The notes under the pieces are model-generated. The model was not told the origin of the DNA, did not search any database, and saw nothing but the letters and a program-made list of their open reading frames with translations. This document shows, in pieces, positions 1-5,910 of a DNA stretch of 14,119 nt. The DNA lies in assembly GCA_039934475.1 (NCBI GenBank), contig JBDTMC010000174.1, positions 1-14,119 of the forward strand. The letters are read 5' to 3'. Numbering within the stretch: the first letter of the stretch is position 1; each line of letters opens with the position of its first letter. The position numbers were made by a program, and so were the translations under genes. Source of the stretch: JBDTMC01 sp039934475. Its GTDB lineage: Bacteria; Acidobacteriota; Terriglobia; Bryobacterales; Bryobacteraceae.

Positions 1-471
1 GGCATTGGAGCGGTTTACCACGCTGTAATCGGACTTGGTGACTACAGGACGCCCAAGCCCATCCTCAGTGATAGTGAGAAAGCGAGGCGCCCGCGGCACG
101 ATGTTCACCGGCAGAAGGCCGCTGGTGCCGCCCGAAGTGGTTACGCGAAGCTGGACGGTAGACGACGCAATCGTATATGGCAACTGCGCATTGATCTGGC
201 CCGCGGAGACGAACCACAGGGGCAGATCCTGCGTGTTGGCGCCATCCAGCACCTGTACTGAACTGCCCAACAGGCTATTCTGTAGCGGAGCCGTACCGAC
301 CGCCGTGCCGGTGGCAAGGTTCGTTCCAAAGAGCGAGATCAGACCGCCCGGAGCGGCCGTAATCGAATAATCGCCGGCATTGCCCACTTGAGAAAGAACA
401 GGAGCTTGTGCGAACGCTGCCGAAGCGACGGTCAGAACCAGAGCAGTGAGAACAAAGGGTGAGTTTTTCAT
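1..471 (-). CDS. Secreted protein with Solibacter-type (TIGR03437-like) domain, 3' end outside window
   Basis: The open frame runs from an ATG at 471..469 to base 1 without a stop (157 residues), so the C-terminus lies outside the window. Residues 1-22 form a Sec signal peptide: MKNS, a hydrophobic core, then AAFAQ before the mature protein. From about residue 28 the protein matches the acidobacterial 'Solibacter uncharacterized C-terminal domain' pattern: PGGLISLFGTNLA (41-53), PLQNSLLGSSVQV (62-74), LPLWFVSAGQINAQLP (83-98), then a strand-rich stretch ending PRAPRF (126-131). The function of this domain is unknown; such proteins are predicted to be extracytoplasmic. An AAGGAAG ribosome-binding site lies about 8 bases upstream. 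The gene starts 25 bases after the FecR-like gene ends and is probably co-transcribed with it. The domain call is by recognition only. It is unusual that the module follows the signal peptide directly. Confidence 0.82.
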   Translation of the reverse strand, partial: MKNSPFVLTALVLTVASAAFAQAPVLSQVGNAGDYSITAAPGGLISLFGTNLATGTAVGTAPLQNSLLGSSVQVLDGANTQDLPLWFVSAGQINAQLPYTIASSTVQLRVTTSGGTSGLLPVNIVPRAPRFLTITEDGLGRPVVTKSDYSVVNRSNA

Positions 472-496
472 GAATAAGCTTCCTTGTTTTGCGAGA

Positions 497-1090
497 CTAC
501 GGATGCGTGGCGCTGATTCCAGGCAGGGGGCCGCCCGGATTTTGCGTAATCGGCGGAGGCGCCACGGGCGGCGTTCCGGAATCGGGAGCCGTCCGCAGAG
601 AGTCGAGATAGCCGAGGTTAAACGGCGTCATTACGACCGGTGCGGCGGGGTTCACCTCGGCCGAAAAACCGCCCGCGGCGGGGAAAAACCATGCGTTGGT
701 CCCGTTGACTGTCAATCCCCCTTCTGTGCGCGGCACGGCGGGGAGATCGAGGCCGGAAACTTCGGTCTTACCGGCTCTGGCAAGGCGGAAGGACATGGAG
801 CCTTTCTGAAGTCGTACGCGAATGCCCGCTTGGGTCTTCTCAATGAGGGCGCTGGTTTGGCGCGCAATTGTGACGCGACTGCCGTCAGTGAACTTGATGA
901 CGGCGTTCGAATCGAGGGTGGAGATGACGTCACCCGCAGACAGCGGCCAATCTGGCACGCCGGCGGCGGTGATTTTGACACCCTTCACCTTGAAAGCGCC
1001 ACCACTGGTGAGCGTCGCCACAGGATCGGGTGCGGGGGAGCAGACGGCCAGGACGGCCGAAAGAGACATCAATAACAGGCTTTTCTTCAT
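497..1090 (-). CDS. FecR-like domain secreted/envelope protein
   Basis: A 197-residue protein starting at ATG 1090..1088, with a strong TGGAGGAAAT ribosome-binding site just upstream. Residues 1-17 are a signal sequence (MKKSLLLMSLSAVLAVC). The cysteine at 17 is preceded by LAV, which is not a good lipobox, so lipidation is doubtful. Residues 47-103 resemble the FecR/LysM-like beta domain: DWPLSAGDVISTLDSNAVIK, FTDGSRVTIA, then VRLQKGSMSFRL. Proteins of this type typically describe a threshold value, a rigid beta domain and a 'gives a surface that binds' role; the exact ligand is unknown here. The C-terminus (about 170-197) is proline-rich (TPPVAPPPITQNPGG) and probably flexible. There is no sigma/anti-sigma partner nearby, so classical FecR signalling is unlikely. 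Its place at the end of a polysaccharide operon suggests an envelope or surface role, which is inference. Confidence 0.75.
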   Translation of the reverse strand: MKKSLLLMSLSAVLAVCSPAPDPVATLTSGGAFKVKGVKITAAGVPDWPLSAGDVISTLDSNAVIKFTDGSRVTIARQTSALIEKTQAGIRVRLQKGSMSFRLARAGKTEVSGLDLPAVPRTEGGLTVNGTNAWFFPAAGGFSAEVNPAAPVVMTPFNLGYLDSLRTAPDSGTPPVAPPPITQNPGGPLPGISATHP

Positions 1091-1118
1091 ATTTCCTCCA
1101 ATTCAGGTCGTTTTCGTG

Positions 1119-1158
1119 ACAACGGTCCTTGCGCCGTTGTTGACCATATGTTCGGTCA
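1119..1158. other. Two adjacent inverted repeats after the WecA-like gene
   Basis: ACAACGG (1119..1125) pairs with CCGTTGT (1134..1140) across an 8-base loop. Directly beside it, TGACC (1141..1145) pairs with GGTCA (1154..1158), overlapping the stop codon of the WecA-like gene. Neither hairpin is followed by a T-run on either strand, so they are not convincing intrinsic terminators. They could stabilise or process the mRNA between the cytoplasmic-enzyme part of the operon and the two secreted-protein genes, or be chance. Confidence 0.35.
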
Positions 1159-2619
1159 TTGCAATTCAGCCTCGGTCACAGGCCGGTAAGACAAAGCGGT
1201 AGAGAGATTGGCCATGCTTTGGTCACTGCCCGCCATGCGTGCCCGATTCTGACGTAGAATTCGCGCTGCAGCATCGACGAATGGCGCAACAGTGGCGCTT
1301 TGGGCCTCGGTATCGAACTGACGGACAAGAACGAGATAGTCGGTATCGCTAATGGGAACCTGCACTTGCCAGCCTGAAGGCGGGTTCTCTTTGCACAGTT
1401 CGTCGTAATAGTTGCCGGCATAGCGAAGGCAGATTTCAGAGAAGCCAAACGCTTTGCGGTAGGTCGTGATCACTTCCCAGCAATCGTCCGGCGTGGCCGC
1501 CGCCGTGAGGGCCGCGGCAAAAGAATCGAGCGAAAGCTGGGCGACAAGATGACGGCGGAAAGCGCCGGCGGCAAGCATGCGGCCGGCGGTTCCGAATTCT
1601 ACATAACCCAGATGCTGCACCCCCAGCCAGGCCGCCGCGCAGAAGACAACCAGGATCACTCCGGCGAACCCGCCGCGTGTGACAGAGAGCAACAGAGAAA
1701 GGCTGGCGAAGGCGCCGGACACCGCATAGATGAGCAGGGCCACGCGCCGCGGAGAGTGTCCCAGAGCGAGCAGCCGGTGGTGGATGTGTCCCCGGTCGGG
1801 CGAAAAGATCGGTTGCAGGCGGAGATAACGACGGACCACCGAGAGACCCGTATCGAGGAGCGGTATCGCCAGGGCGATGAGCGGGGCTGTGACCGCAAGA
1901 AGCGTCGCCGATTTCTGAGTCCAGAGGACGCCATAGCAACCAAGGAGGAAGCCGATAAGAAGGCTACCCGAGTCGCCGAGGAAGACGCTGGCAGGATTAA
2001 AGTTGTAGCGCAGAAATCCCAGTAGGGCTCCCGCGAGCGGGATGATAGCCAACGCGAGCGGGATGTTGTTGCGCAGCAGTGCACTGATGAGACAGGTGAT
2101 GGCGGCGAAGAACCCGACGCCGGCGGCGAGGCCGTCAACGCCGTCGATGAGGTTCAAAGCGTTTGTGCAGGCGATCAGCCAGAGCATCGTGAGGGGGATG
2201 CCCACCCAGGGGGATACGGCGTAGCCTCCCAGTGCGTGAATTTGGACGCCACCAAGAACCGCAGCAGCCGCGGCGGCGCCTTCGCCGACGAGTTTTTGCC
2301 ACGGGCGCAGGGATCGAAGGTCGTCAACCAAACCAACGCAAAAGACGATAAGCGCCGCGGGAATCACACGCAGCACCAGAGGCAGGTTGTCGCGCACGGA
2401 GCTTCCGGCGTTCAGCGGCACGACAAGCAGCAGTCCCCACGACAGCAGAATGGCGACGACGATCGGGATGCCACCGATCCGCGGTATAGGCTTGCAGTGC
2501 GTTTTGCGGTCGTCGGGATGGTCAACAATGCCGAGCCGGAGGAATAGATCACGGAACAGCGGTGTTAGAGCCAGCGCGATGAAAAAAGACGTCCCACCGA
2601 GAAAGAGTAGTGAGTACAT
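1156..2619 (-). CDS. WecA/MraY-family polyprenyl-phosphate sugar-1-phosphate transferase with C-terminal extension
   Basis: A 487-residue multi-spanning membrane enzyme of glycosyl transferase family 4 (PNPT superfamily). These enzymes transfer a sugar-1-phosphate from a UDP-sugar to undecaprenyl phosphate on the cytoplasmic face, the first committed step of a lipid-linked glycan. Visible family motifs are DHPDDRKTHCKPIPRIGG (33-50), the acidic GLVDDLRSL (96-104), NALNLIDGVDGLAAG (153-167), FLGDSGSLLIG (213-223) and the WecA-type DRGHIHHRLLALGHSP (275-290). Hydrophobic segments alternate through to about 336. Residues 337-487 form a largely soluble tail, longer than E. coli WecA (about 367 residues). 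The start at ATG 2619..2617 has no strong ribosome-binding site. It follows the fucose synthase gene by 39 bases. The sugar (GlcNAc, QuiNAc, FucNAc or other) cannot be told from sequence. This is the only priming enzyme visible in the window. Confidence 0.92.
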   Translation of the reverse strand: MYSLLFLGGTSFFIALALTPLFRDLFLRLGIVDHPDDRKTHCKPIPRIGGIPIVVAILLSWGLLLVVPLNAGSSVRDNLPLVLRVIPAALIVFCVGLVDDLRSLRPWQKLVGEGAAAAAAVLGGVQIHALGGYAVSPWVGIPLTMLWLIACTNALNLIDGVDGLAAGVGFFAAITCLISALLRNNIPLALAIIPLAGALLGFLRYNFNPASVFLGDSGSLLIGFLLGCYGVLWTQKSATLLAVTAPLIALAIPLLDTGLSVVRRYLRLQPIFSPDRGHIHHRLLALGHSPRRVALLIYAVSGAFASLSLLLSVTRGGFAGVILVVFCAAAWLGVQHLGYVEFGTAGRMLAAGAFRRHLVAQLSLDSFAAALTAAATPDDCWEVITTYRKAFGFSEICLRYAGNYYDELCKENPPSGWQVQVPISDTDYLVLVRQFDTEAQSATVAPFVDAAARILRQNRARMAGSDQSMANLSTALSYRPVTEAELQ

Positions 2620-2658
2620 TTGTGTTTGGGACCGGAAAAGAAGGGGTTTTTGTCCGCG

Positions 2659-3642
2659 TTAGGCTTCGACGGGAGCTTCCACGCGGCACGTCTGTGTCCG
2701 CGCTCCAATATGTTGGGTTTGGAACCAGCGAATGGTTCGTTCCAGACCTTCCCGCAGCGGCATTCGGGCCTGGAACCCGAAGCCTTCGCGGGCTCGCGTC
2801 GTGTCGAGGCAACGGCGCGGTTGTCCATTTGGTTTGGATTCGTCCCAGCGGATGCGGCCCTCGAAACCGCTGAGAGACGAAATCAGCTCGGCCAGTTCGG
2901 CGATGGAAATCTCCATTCCCGTTCCGAGGTTGACTGGTTCGGCCGATTCGTAGGATTCGGCGGCCTGAACAAGCCCGGCGGCAGCGTCCTCTACGTAAAG
3001 GAATTCGCGGGTTGGGGAACCATCACCCCATAACACGATCTCGCTATCCCCATTCTCTACCGCTTCGACACACTTGCGGATCAGAGAGGGAATGACGTGC
3101 GAACTGTCGATGTCGAAATTGTCCCGCGGCCCATACAAGTTAACCGGCATGAGGTAGATCGCGTTCATACCGTATTGCTGGCGGTAGGCCTGGCACTGCA
3201 CCAGTAAGGCCTTCTTTGCGATGCCGTAGGGAGCGTTTGTCTCCTCGGGGTAACCGCTCCACAGATCGTCTTCATGGAAGGGCACCGGCACAAGCTTAGG
3301 GTATGAGCAGATGGTGCCGGCGACAATCGTCTTTTCCACTCCGGCAAGGCGTGCCGCCTCGATTACCTGAATACCCATGATCGCGTTCTCGTAGAAAAAG
3401 CGGCCCGGATTGGCGCGGTTGGCGCCGATGCCGCCCACTACAGCGGCAAGGTGAAATAGAATCTCTGGCCGCGCCTGGGCAAAGAGGAGTTCGACGCCGG
3501 CGCAGGTAGTAAGGTCGAAGTCGGCGCGGCGGGGCACGAAGATGTTGCGGCAGCCTTGAGCGCGCAGCCGCTCCACCAAAAACGAGCCGGCGAAGCCACC
3601 GCCGCCCGTGACGCAAATTCGCTTTCTTGTCAGGTCAAGCAT
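2659..3642 (-). CDS. fcl: GDP-L-fucose synthase (GDP-4-keto-6-deoxymannose epimerase/reductase)
   Basis: A short-chain dehydrogenase/reductase that converts GDP-4-keto-6-deoxy-D-mannose to GDP-L-fucose with NADPH. Numbered from ATG 3642 (327 residues, near the roughly 320 of E. coli Fcl/WcaG), it shows the nucleotide-binding GGGGFAG (13-19), HLAAVVGGIGANRANP (64-79), GTICSYPK (109-116), NAPYGIAKK (136-144, catalytic Tyr139 and Lys143), NLYGPRDNF (168-176) and SSHVIPSLIRK (180-190, His182). By alignment to E. coli, the catalytic Ser107 position is Thr110, while Cys109 is kept as Cys112. A GTG at 3651 is also in frame, but AGAGAGGTG there forms a ribosome-binding site 6 bases before ATG 3642, so I prefer the ATG. 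No GDP-mannose 4,6-dehydratase gene is in the window; the substrate must come from elsewhere. Other 4-keto-reductase/epimerase activity on a related nucleotide sugar is possible. Confidence 0.9.
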   Translation of the reverse strand: MLDLTRKRICVTGGGGFAGSFLVERLRAQGCRNIFVPRRADFDLTTCAGVELLFAQARPEILFHLAAVVGGIGANRANPGRFFYENAIMGIQVIEAARLAGVEKTIVAGTICSYPKLVPVPFHEDDLWSGYPEETNAPYGIAKKALLVQCQAYRQQYGMNAIYLMPVNLYGPRDNFDIDSSHVIPSLIRKCVEAVENGDSEIVLWGDGSPTREFLYVEDAAAGLVQAAESYESAEPVNLGTGMEISIAELAELISSLSGFEGRIRWDESKPNGQPRRCLDTTRAREGFGFQARMPLREGLERTIRWFQTQHIGARTQTCRVEAPVEA

Positions 3643-3736
3643 TTTTTTCACCTCTCTGCTGGCGCCAGCGCAAGGCCGCCGCTTCCACGAAGCGTGCCAG
3701 CTCGGCGATGGTGGTGATGAGAGCTTTCCGTGGCAT
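3635..3736 (-). CDS. Possible small protein, 33 residues, between the WcaI-like and fcl genes
   Basis: An ATG at 3736..3734, 4 bases after the TAG of the WcaI-like gene, opens a 33-codon frame ending in TGA at 3637..3635. The stop overlaps the preferred fcl ATG by 8 bases (ATGCTTGA), an arrangement typical of translational coupling. The peptide begins MPRKALITTI and continues as an alanine- and arginine-rich, probably helical stretch (ELARFVEAAALRWRQQR) ending GEKNA; it has no membrane segment. It occupies nearly the whole gap between the two genes. The start has no clear ribosome-binding site, so it would rely on re-initiation from the preceding gene. I recognise no family. It may be chance coding in a short gap, or a leader that carries ribosomes to fcl. 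Confidence 0.35.
   Translation of the reverse strand: MPRKALITTIAELARFVEAAALRWRQQRGEKNA
3644..3651 (-). promoter_or_regulatory. Ribosome-binding site that sets the fcl start at 3642
   Basis: Read on the minus strand the sequence is AGAGAGGTG, then six A bases, then ATG. GAGGTG matches the anti-Shine-Dalgarno sequence well and sits at ideal distance from the ATG at 3642..3640. The GTG inside this site (3651..3649) is in frame and could be mistaken for the start, which would add three residues (MKK) to the N-terminus. Confidence 0.6.
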
Positions 3737-3740
3737 AACG

Positions 3741-4940
3741 CTAGTCCGAATACTGCGAGTAAGCACGGGCGGGAAGTGGACCCTCCGAGGCGCGTCCCAC
3801 GGAATTGATGATGCGATTAAGGTGGCCTAGCGCCACCCGCTTGTCGTACAGAGCCAGGAATACGCGGCGCGCTTCAGCGCCGGCTGCGGCGATCTCATCG
3901 GGGTGGGCGGCAAGGTGTTCCAGCAGAGCGAGTAACCCCTTGGAATCGCCTGGTTCGACATGCCAGCCGCAGCCGTGCCGGGCGATCAGCAGCGCCGGTG
4001 TGGACTCCCTGGGACCGATGAAGAGCACCGGCCGGCCAGCCGCCATAATGCCGTATGTCTTACTGGGAACAAGAGTGCCCAGCGTGGCCGGCCGCTGTGT
4101 AACCAGACCGATGTGAGATTGCGCCAGTGACTCGCCCAATTCGTGGAGCGAGCAATAGGACTTGAACTCTACCTTAGTAAGATTGGCGTCGCGGCAGTAC
4201 GCTTCGAAGGCTGGCCTCAGCGGACCGCCACCGGCGAAGACCCAGCGCGCGGAGCTATCGGCCAAAACGCTCTGCACTGTTTCAATATCGTGGGCGCGTC
4301 CGAGGTTACCCGAATAGATGATGCTGAGCGGGGATGGCGGCATGGGGCGGGGAACTACCACCGTGCCGTCTGCCCAATTCTCCACGACATGAATTCGATC
4401 GGCTTTGACGCCTTTGCGCCGAAGAAGGTTCTCCATACACGGCCCGAGGACAACGGCGGCGTCCGCGCCCCGAACGGCCGCGCCGAATAGCAGCGACGTC
4501 AGACGGGTAACAGGGCTGCCCGCAGCGAGCACGCCCAAGCCGACCGCGACATCCGGATACATGTCCATTTCCCAGCAGATATGGGGCACTCCGCGCAGGC
4601 GTTTCATTAGGGCCCCGACGAGAGAGAGGCCGGGCGGTGTGGTCATGGTCACGATGCAATCGGGCTTAGGTCCAAAAAGACAGGCGGAGAGGACGCCAAC
4701 GAAATAGGCGAGATAGGAAGAGAGGCGCCCTGGAATAGAGTTACTGAACTGCGGAGTCTTCACTCGCTGCACTTCCACGCCAACCGGGCCGGAACTTCCA
4801 GCGGACGCGTAAGTGGACGTGGCAGCCACCACTCGCACGCGATGGCCCCGCGCGGCGAGATCACCAGCGAGGTCCGTAAGGAGCTGACTGGTGGCAGCGC
4901 TGTCGGGATGGAAGAACTGGTTGAGGAGTAGGATGTGCAT
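3741..4940 (-). CDS. GT4 glycosyltransferase, WcaI/WbuB-like
   Basis: A 399-residue GT-B fold glycosyltransferase. The N-terminal acceptor domain begins MHILLLNQFFHPDSAATSQL, typical of WcaI/WbuB proteins, and continues with VTMTTPPGL (97-105) and WEMDMYPDVAVGLGVL (123-138). The C-terminal donor domain shows VVENWADG (185-192), IIYSGNLGRAHDIETV (207-222) and VPSKTYGIMAAGRPVLF (291-307), the usual nucleotide-sugar binding region. Known relatives include E. coli WcaI (colanic acid) and WbuB, a proposed L-fucosamine transferase in O-antigen clusters. Lying immediately before fcl, a fucose or fucose-like donor is plausible but not provable. It would act at the cytoplasmic side of the inner membrane. 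Its start codon lies inside the right part of a 26-base repeat (4925..4950), and AGTAGG 5 bases upstream is the only ribosome-binding-site candidate. Confidence 0.88.
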   Translation of the reverse strand: MHILLLNQFFHPDSAATSQLLTDLAGDLAARGHRVRVVAATSTYASAGSSGPVGVEVQRVKTPQFSNSIPGRLSSYLAYFVGVLSACLFGPKPDCIVTMTTPPGLSLVGALMKRLRGVPHICWEMDMYPDVAVGLGVLAAGSPVTRLTSLLFGAAVRGADAAVVLGPCMENLLRRKGVKADRIHVVENWADGTVVVPRPMPPSPLSIIYSGNLGRAHDIETVQSVLADSSARWVFAGGGPLRPAFEAYCRDANLTKVEFKSYCSLHELGESLAQSHIGLVTQRPATLGTLVPSKTYGIMAAGRPVLFIGPRESTPALLIARHGCGWHVEPGDSKGLLALLEHLAAHPDEIAAAGAEARRVFLALYDKRVALGHLNRIINSVGRASEGPLPARAYSQYSD

Positions 4941-4950
4941 GGGAACCTAC
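4925..4950. repeat. 26-base direct repeat, copy 1 (start of WcaI-like gene)
   Basis: GGAGTAGGATGTGCA, then T, then GGGAACCTAC. It matches 5885..5910 at 25 of 26 positions; the only difference is base 4940 (T here, G in the other copy). On the minus strand it contains the WcaI-like start codon and first codons (ATGCACATCCTACTCC), preceded by GTAGGTTCCC, which holds a TAG six bases before the ATG that looks like a relict of the FkbM stop codon. Confidence 0.9.
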
Positions 4951-4981
4951 TGCCGGGCGAGCCGTTTCGGCGACCTGATCA

Positions 4982-5719
4982 CTACTGCTTTCGGCCAAAG
5001 GCGAAAATAGCAGAGCGAACTGGACCAGGGAGAAACTTGTGAATCCAGACGCCCATTCGGTAGGCAACGCTCGAAAAGTTCAGGTAGGAAGGCTCGGCCT
5101 CATAGCCGTAGGCGAGTCCATCGAACCCGTGCTTGGAAAGTTGGCGCCTTAGCTTCCAGAGACTATTGCAGCGATAGAGTGTGGGGAAAATATCTTCGTC
5201 CAGCCGTTTCGGTTGTACACGCTTCAGGACTTTTTTGTGAAGACGCTCCGGAATCATCCGAGCTGCCACCGCTACGTAGCCCCAAACGTTTGGCGTCCTC
5301 AGGCAAACATAGCCACCCCGACGCAGGACTCGGGCCGCTTCACTGAAAAAAAGTTCCGGGTCTGGGAGGTGTTCCATGACGAAGCTTGAGAGAACGACAT
5401 CAACCGTGGAAGACTCGATAGGCCAGATGCCGTCTGGCAGCAAGTGCCGGAACTCATCGATCGTGGAATTGCCGGCGCCGGCACGATCAACGTCAATACC
5501 GACCACTTTGCGAACGCGACCGCGAAAGTTACTGATATCTCGCCGGTAGGCCACTGGATCCTCCGTCTGTGCGCCCCTGCCACAGCCAAAGTCCACCACC
5601 ACCGCGTCCGGAGTTAGCAATGCGGAAACCCGCGAGAAGAATCTAACGGTGCCATCCACATCCGAAAATCCACCGAATTCGATCTCAGGGTACCCACGCC
5701 TACTAGGATTTTTCTTCAT
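4982..5719 (-). CDS. Class I SAM-dependent methyltransferase (inserted cassette)
   Basis: A 245-residue Rossmann-fold methyltransferase, probably acting on a sugar or glycan precursor. From ATG 5719 it shows motif I VVVDFGCGRGA (40-50), the acidic ribose-binding GIDVD (74-78), and the post-motif block VMEHLPDPELFFSEAARVL followed by RRGGYVCLRTPN (to about 144), typical of the Methyltransf_11/23 group. The segment YPEIEFGGFSDVDGTVRF (10-27) also looks like family sequence, so the start cannot be much later. The frame stays open upstream to 5998, but that extension has composition unlike protein and overlaps the FkbM gene. ATG 5719 lacks a good ribosome-binding site and follows a hairpin; an in-frame TTG at 5818 lies 10 bases after GGGAGGAG and is an alternative (278 residues). 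The gene sits between 26-base direct repeats, suggesting insertion into the operon. Confidence 0.85.
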   Translation of the reverse strand: MKKNPSRRGYPEIEFGGFSDVDGTVRFFSRVSALLTPDAVVVDFGCGRGAQTEDPVAYRRDISNFRGRVRKVVGIDVDRAGAGNSTIDEFRHLLPDGIWPIESSTVDVVLSSFVMEHLPDPELFFSEAARVLRRGGYVCLRTPNVWGYVAVAARMIPERLHKKVLKRVQPKRLDEDIFPTLYRCNSLWKLRRQLSKHGFDGLAYGYEAEPSYLNFSSVAYRMGVWIHKFLPGPVRSAIFAFGRKQ

Positions 5720-5731
5720 GTTGTCGCGATA

Positions 5732-5760
5732 AGGCAGGGAAGGCGTGCTTTCCCTTGCCT
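5732..5760. other. Stem-loop in the leader of the cassette methyltransferase
   Basis: AGGCAGGGAA (5732..5741) pairs with TTCCCTTGCCT (5750..5760), giving ten pairs with one bulged base and an 8-base loop. It ends 12 bases before the ATG at 5719 in the transcribed direction, exactly where a ribosome-binding site would be expected. It might limit translation initiation, or act as a weak terminator of read-through from the FkbM gene; there is no T-run after it (TTATCG only). Confidence 0.45.
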
Positions 5761-5864
5761 CGCCGCGCACTTGCGACGGGTGGTGCGAACGGGGATGCGA
5801 AATAGAGTCTAGATTCAAGGTCTGCAACTCCTCCCGATTCTTACTTACTGCCGCTAACGGATCT

Positions 5865-5883
5865 CTCCCGAACGCCTCGGGAG
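5865..5883. other. Perfect 7-bp inverted repeat beside repeat copy 2
   Basis: CTCCCGA (5865..5871) and TCGGGAG (5877..5883) pair across a 5-base loop. It ends one base before the 26-base direct repeat copy at 5885 and lies 23 bases downstream of the FkbM stop codon in the direction of transcription. No T-run follows, so it is not a standard intrinsic terminator. It may mark the edge of the inserted segment. Confidence 0.45.
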
Positions 5884-5884
5884 T

Positions 5885-5910
5885 GGAGTAGGATGTGCAG
5901 GGGAACCTAC
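5885..5910. repeat. 26-base direct repeat, copy 2 (end of FkbM gene)
   Basis: GGAGTAGGATGTGCA, then G, then GGGAACCTAC; 25 of 26 bases match 4925..4950. It contains the FkbM stop codon (TAG at 5909..5907). The position equivalent to the WcaI-like ATG reads CTG here, so this copy cannot start that gene. The two copies are 960 bases apart and enclose the methyltransferase gene with its leader. Confidence 0.9.

Larger units (their letters stand above)
5720..5884 (-). other. 165-base leader of the inserted methyltransferase cassette
   Basis: This is most of the longest gap between genes in the window (5720..5906). It holds the stem-loop at 5732..5760, a purine-rich GGGAGGAG (5828..5835, minus strand) and a second inverted repeat at 5865..5883 abutting the repeat copy. 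TTGCAG and TATTTC lie 17 bases apart on the minus strand, but the -10 match is too poor to call a promoter. Other junctions in this operon are under 100 bases, so the leader probably arrived with the methyltransferase gene. Confidence 0.4.

Noticed and set aside
1038..1042. Lipoprotein attachment cysteine in the FecR-like protein (Cys17)
   Set aside because: The residue before the cysteine is Val, which does not fit the lipobox requirement for Gly, Ala or Ser.
446..1075. Long plus-strand open frame opposite the FecR-like gene
   Set aside because: It is antisense to a gene with signal peptide, FecR motifs and a strong ribosome-binding site; its product is arginine/glycine-rich with no recognisable domain.
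1549..2025. Plus-strand open frame opposite the WecA-like gene
   Set aside because: It mirrors a region encoding clear WecA motifs; the product is highly charged and low in hydrophobic residues, as expected for an antisense frame in GC-rich DNA.
5793..5832. Sigma-70-like promoter on the minus strand (TTGCAG, 17 bases, TATTTC)
   Set aside because: The -10 element matches only three of six positions and lacks the conserved final T; not enough to call.
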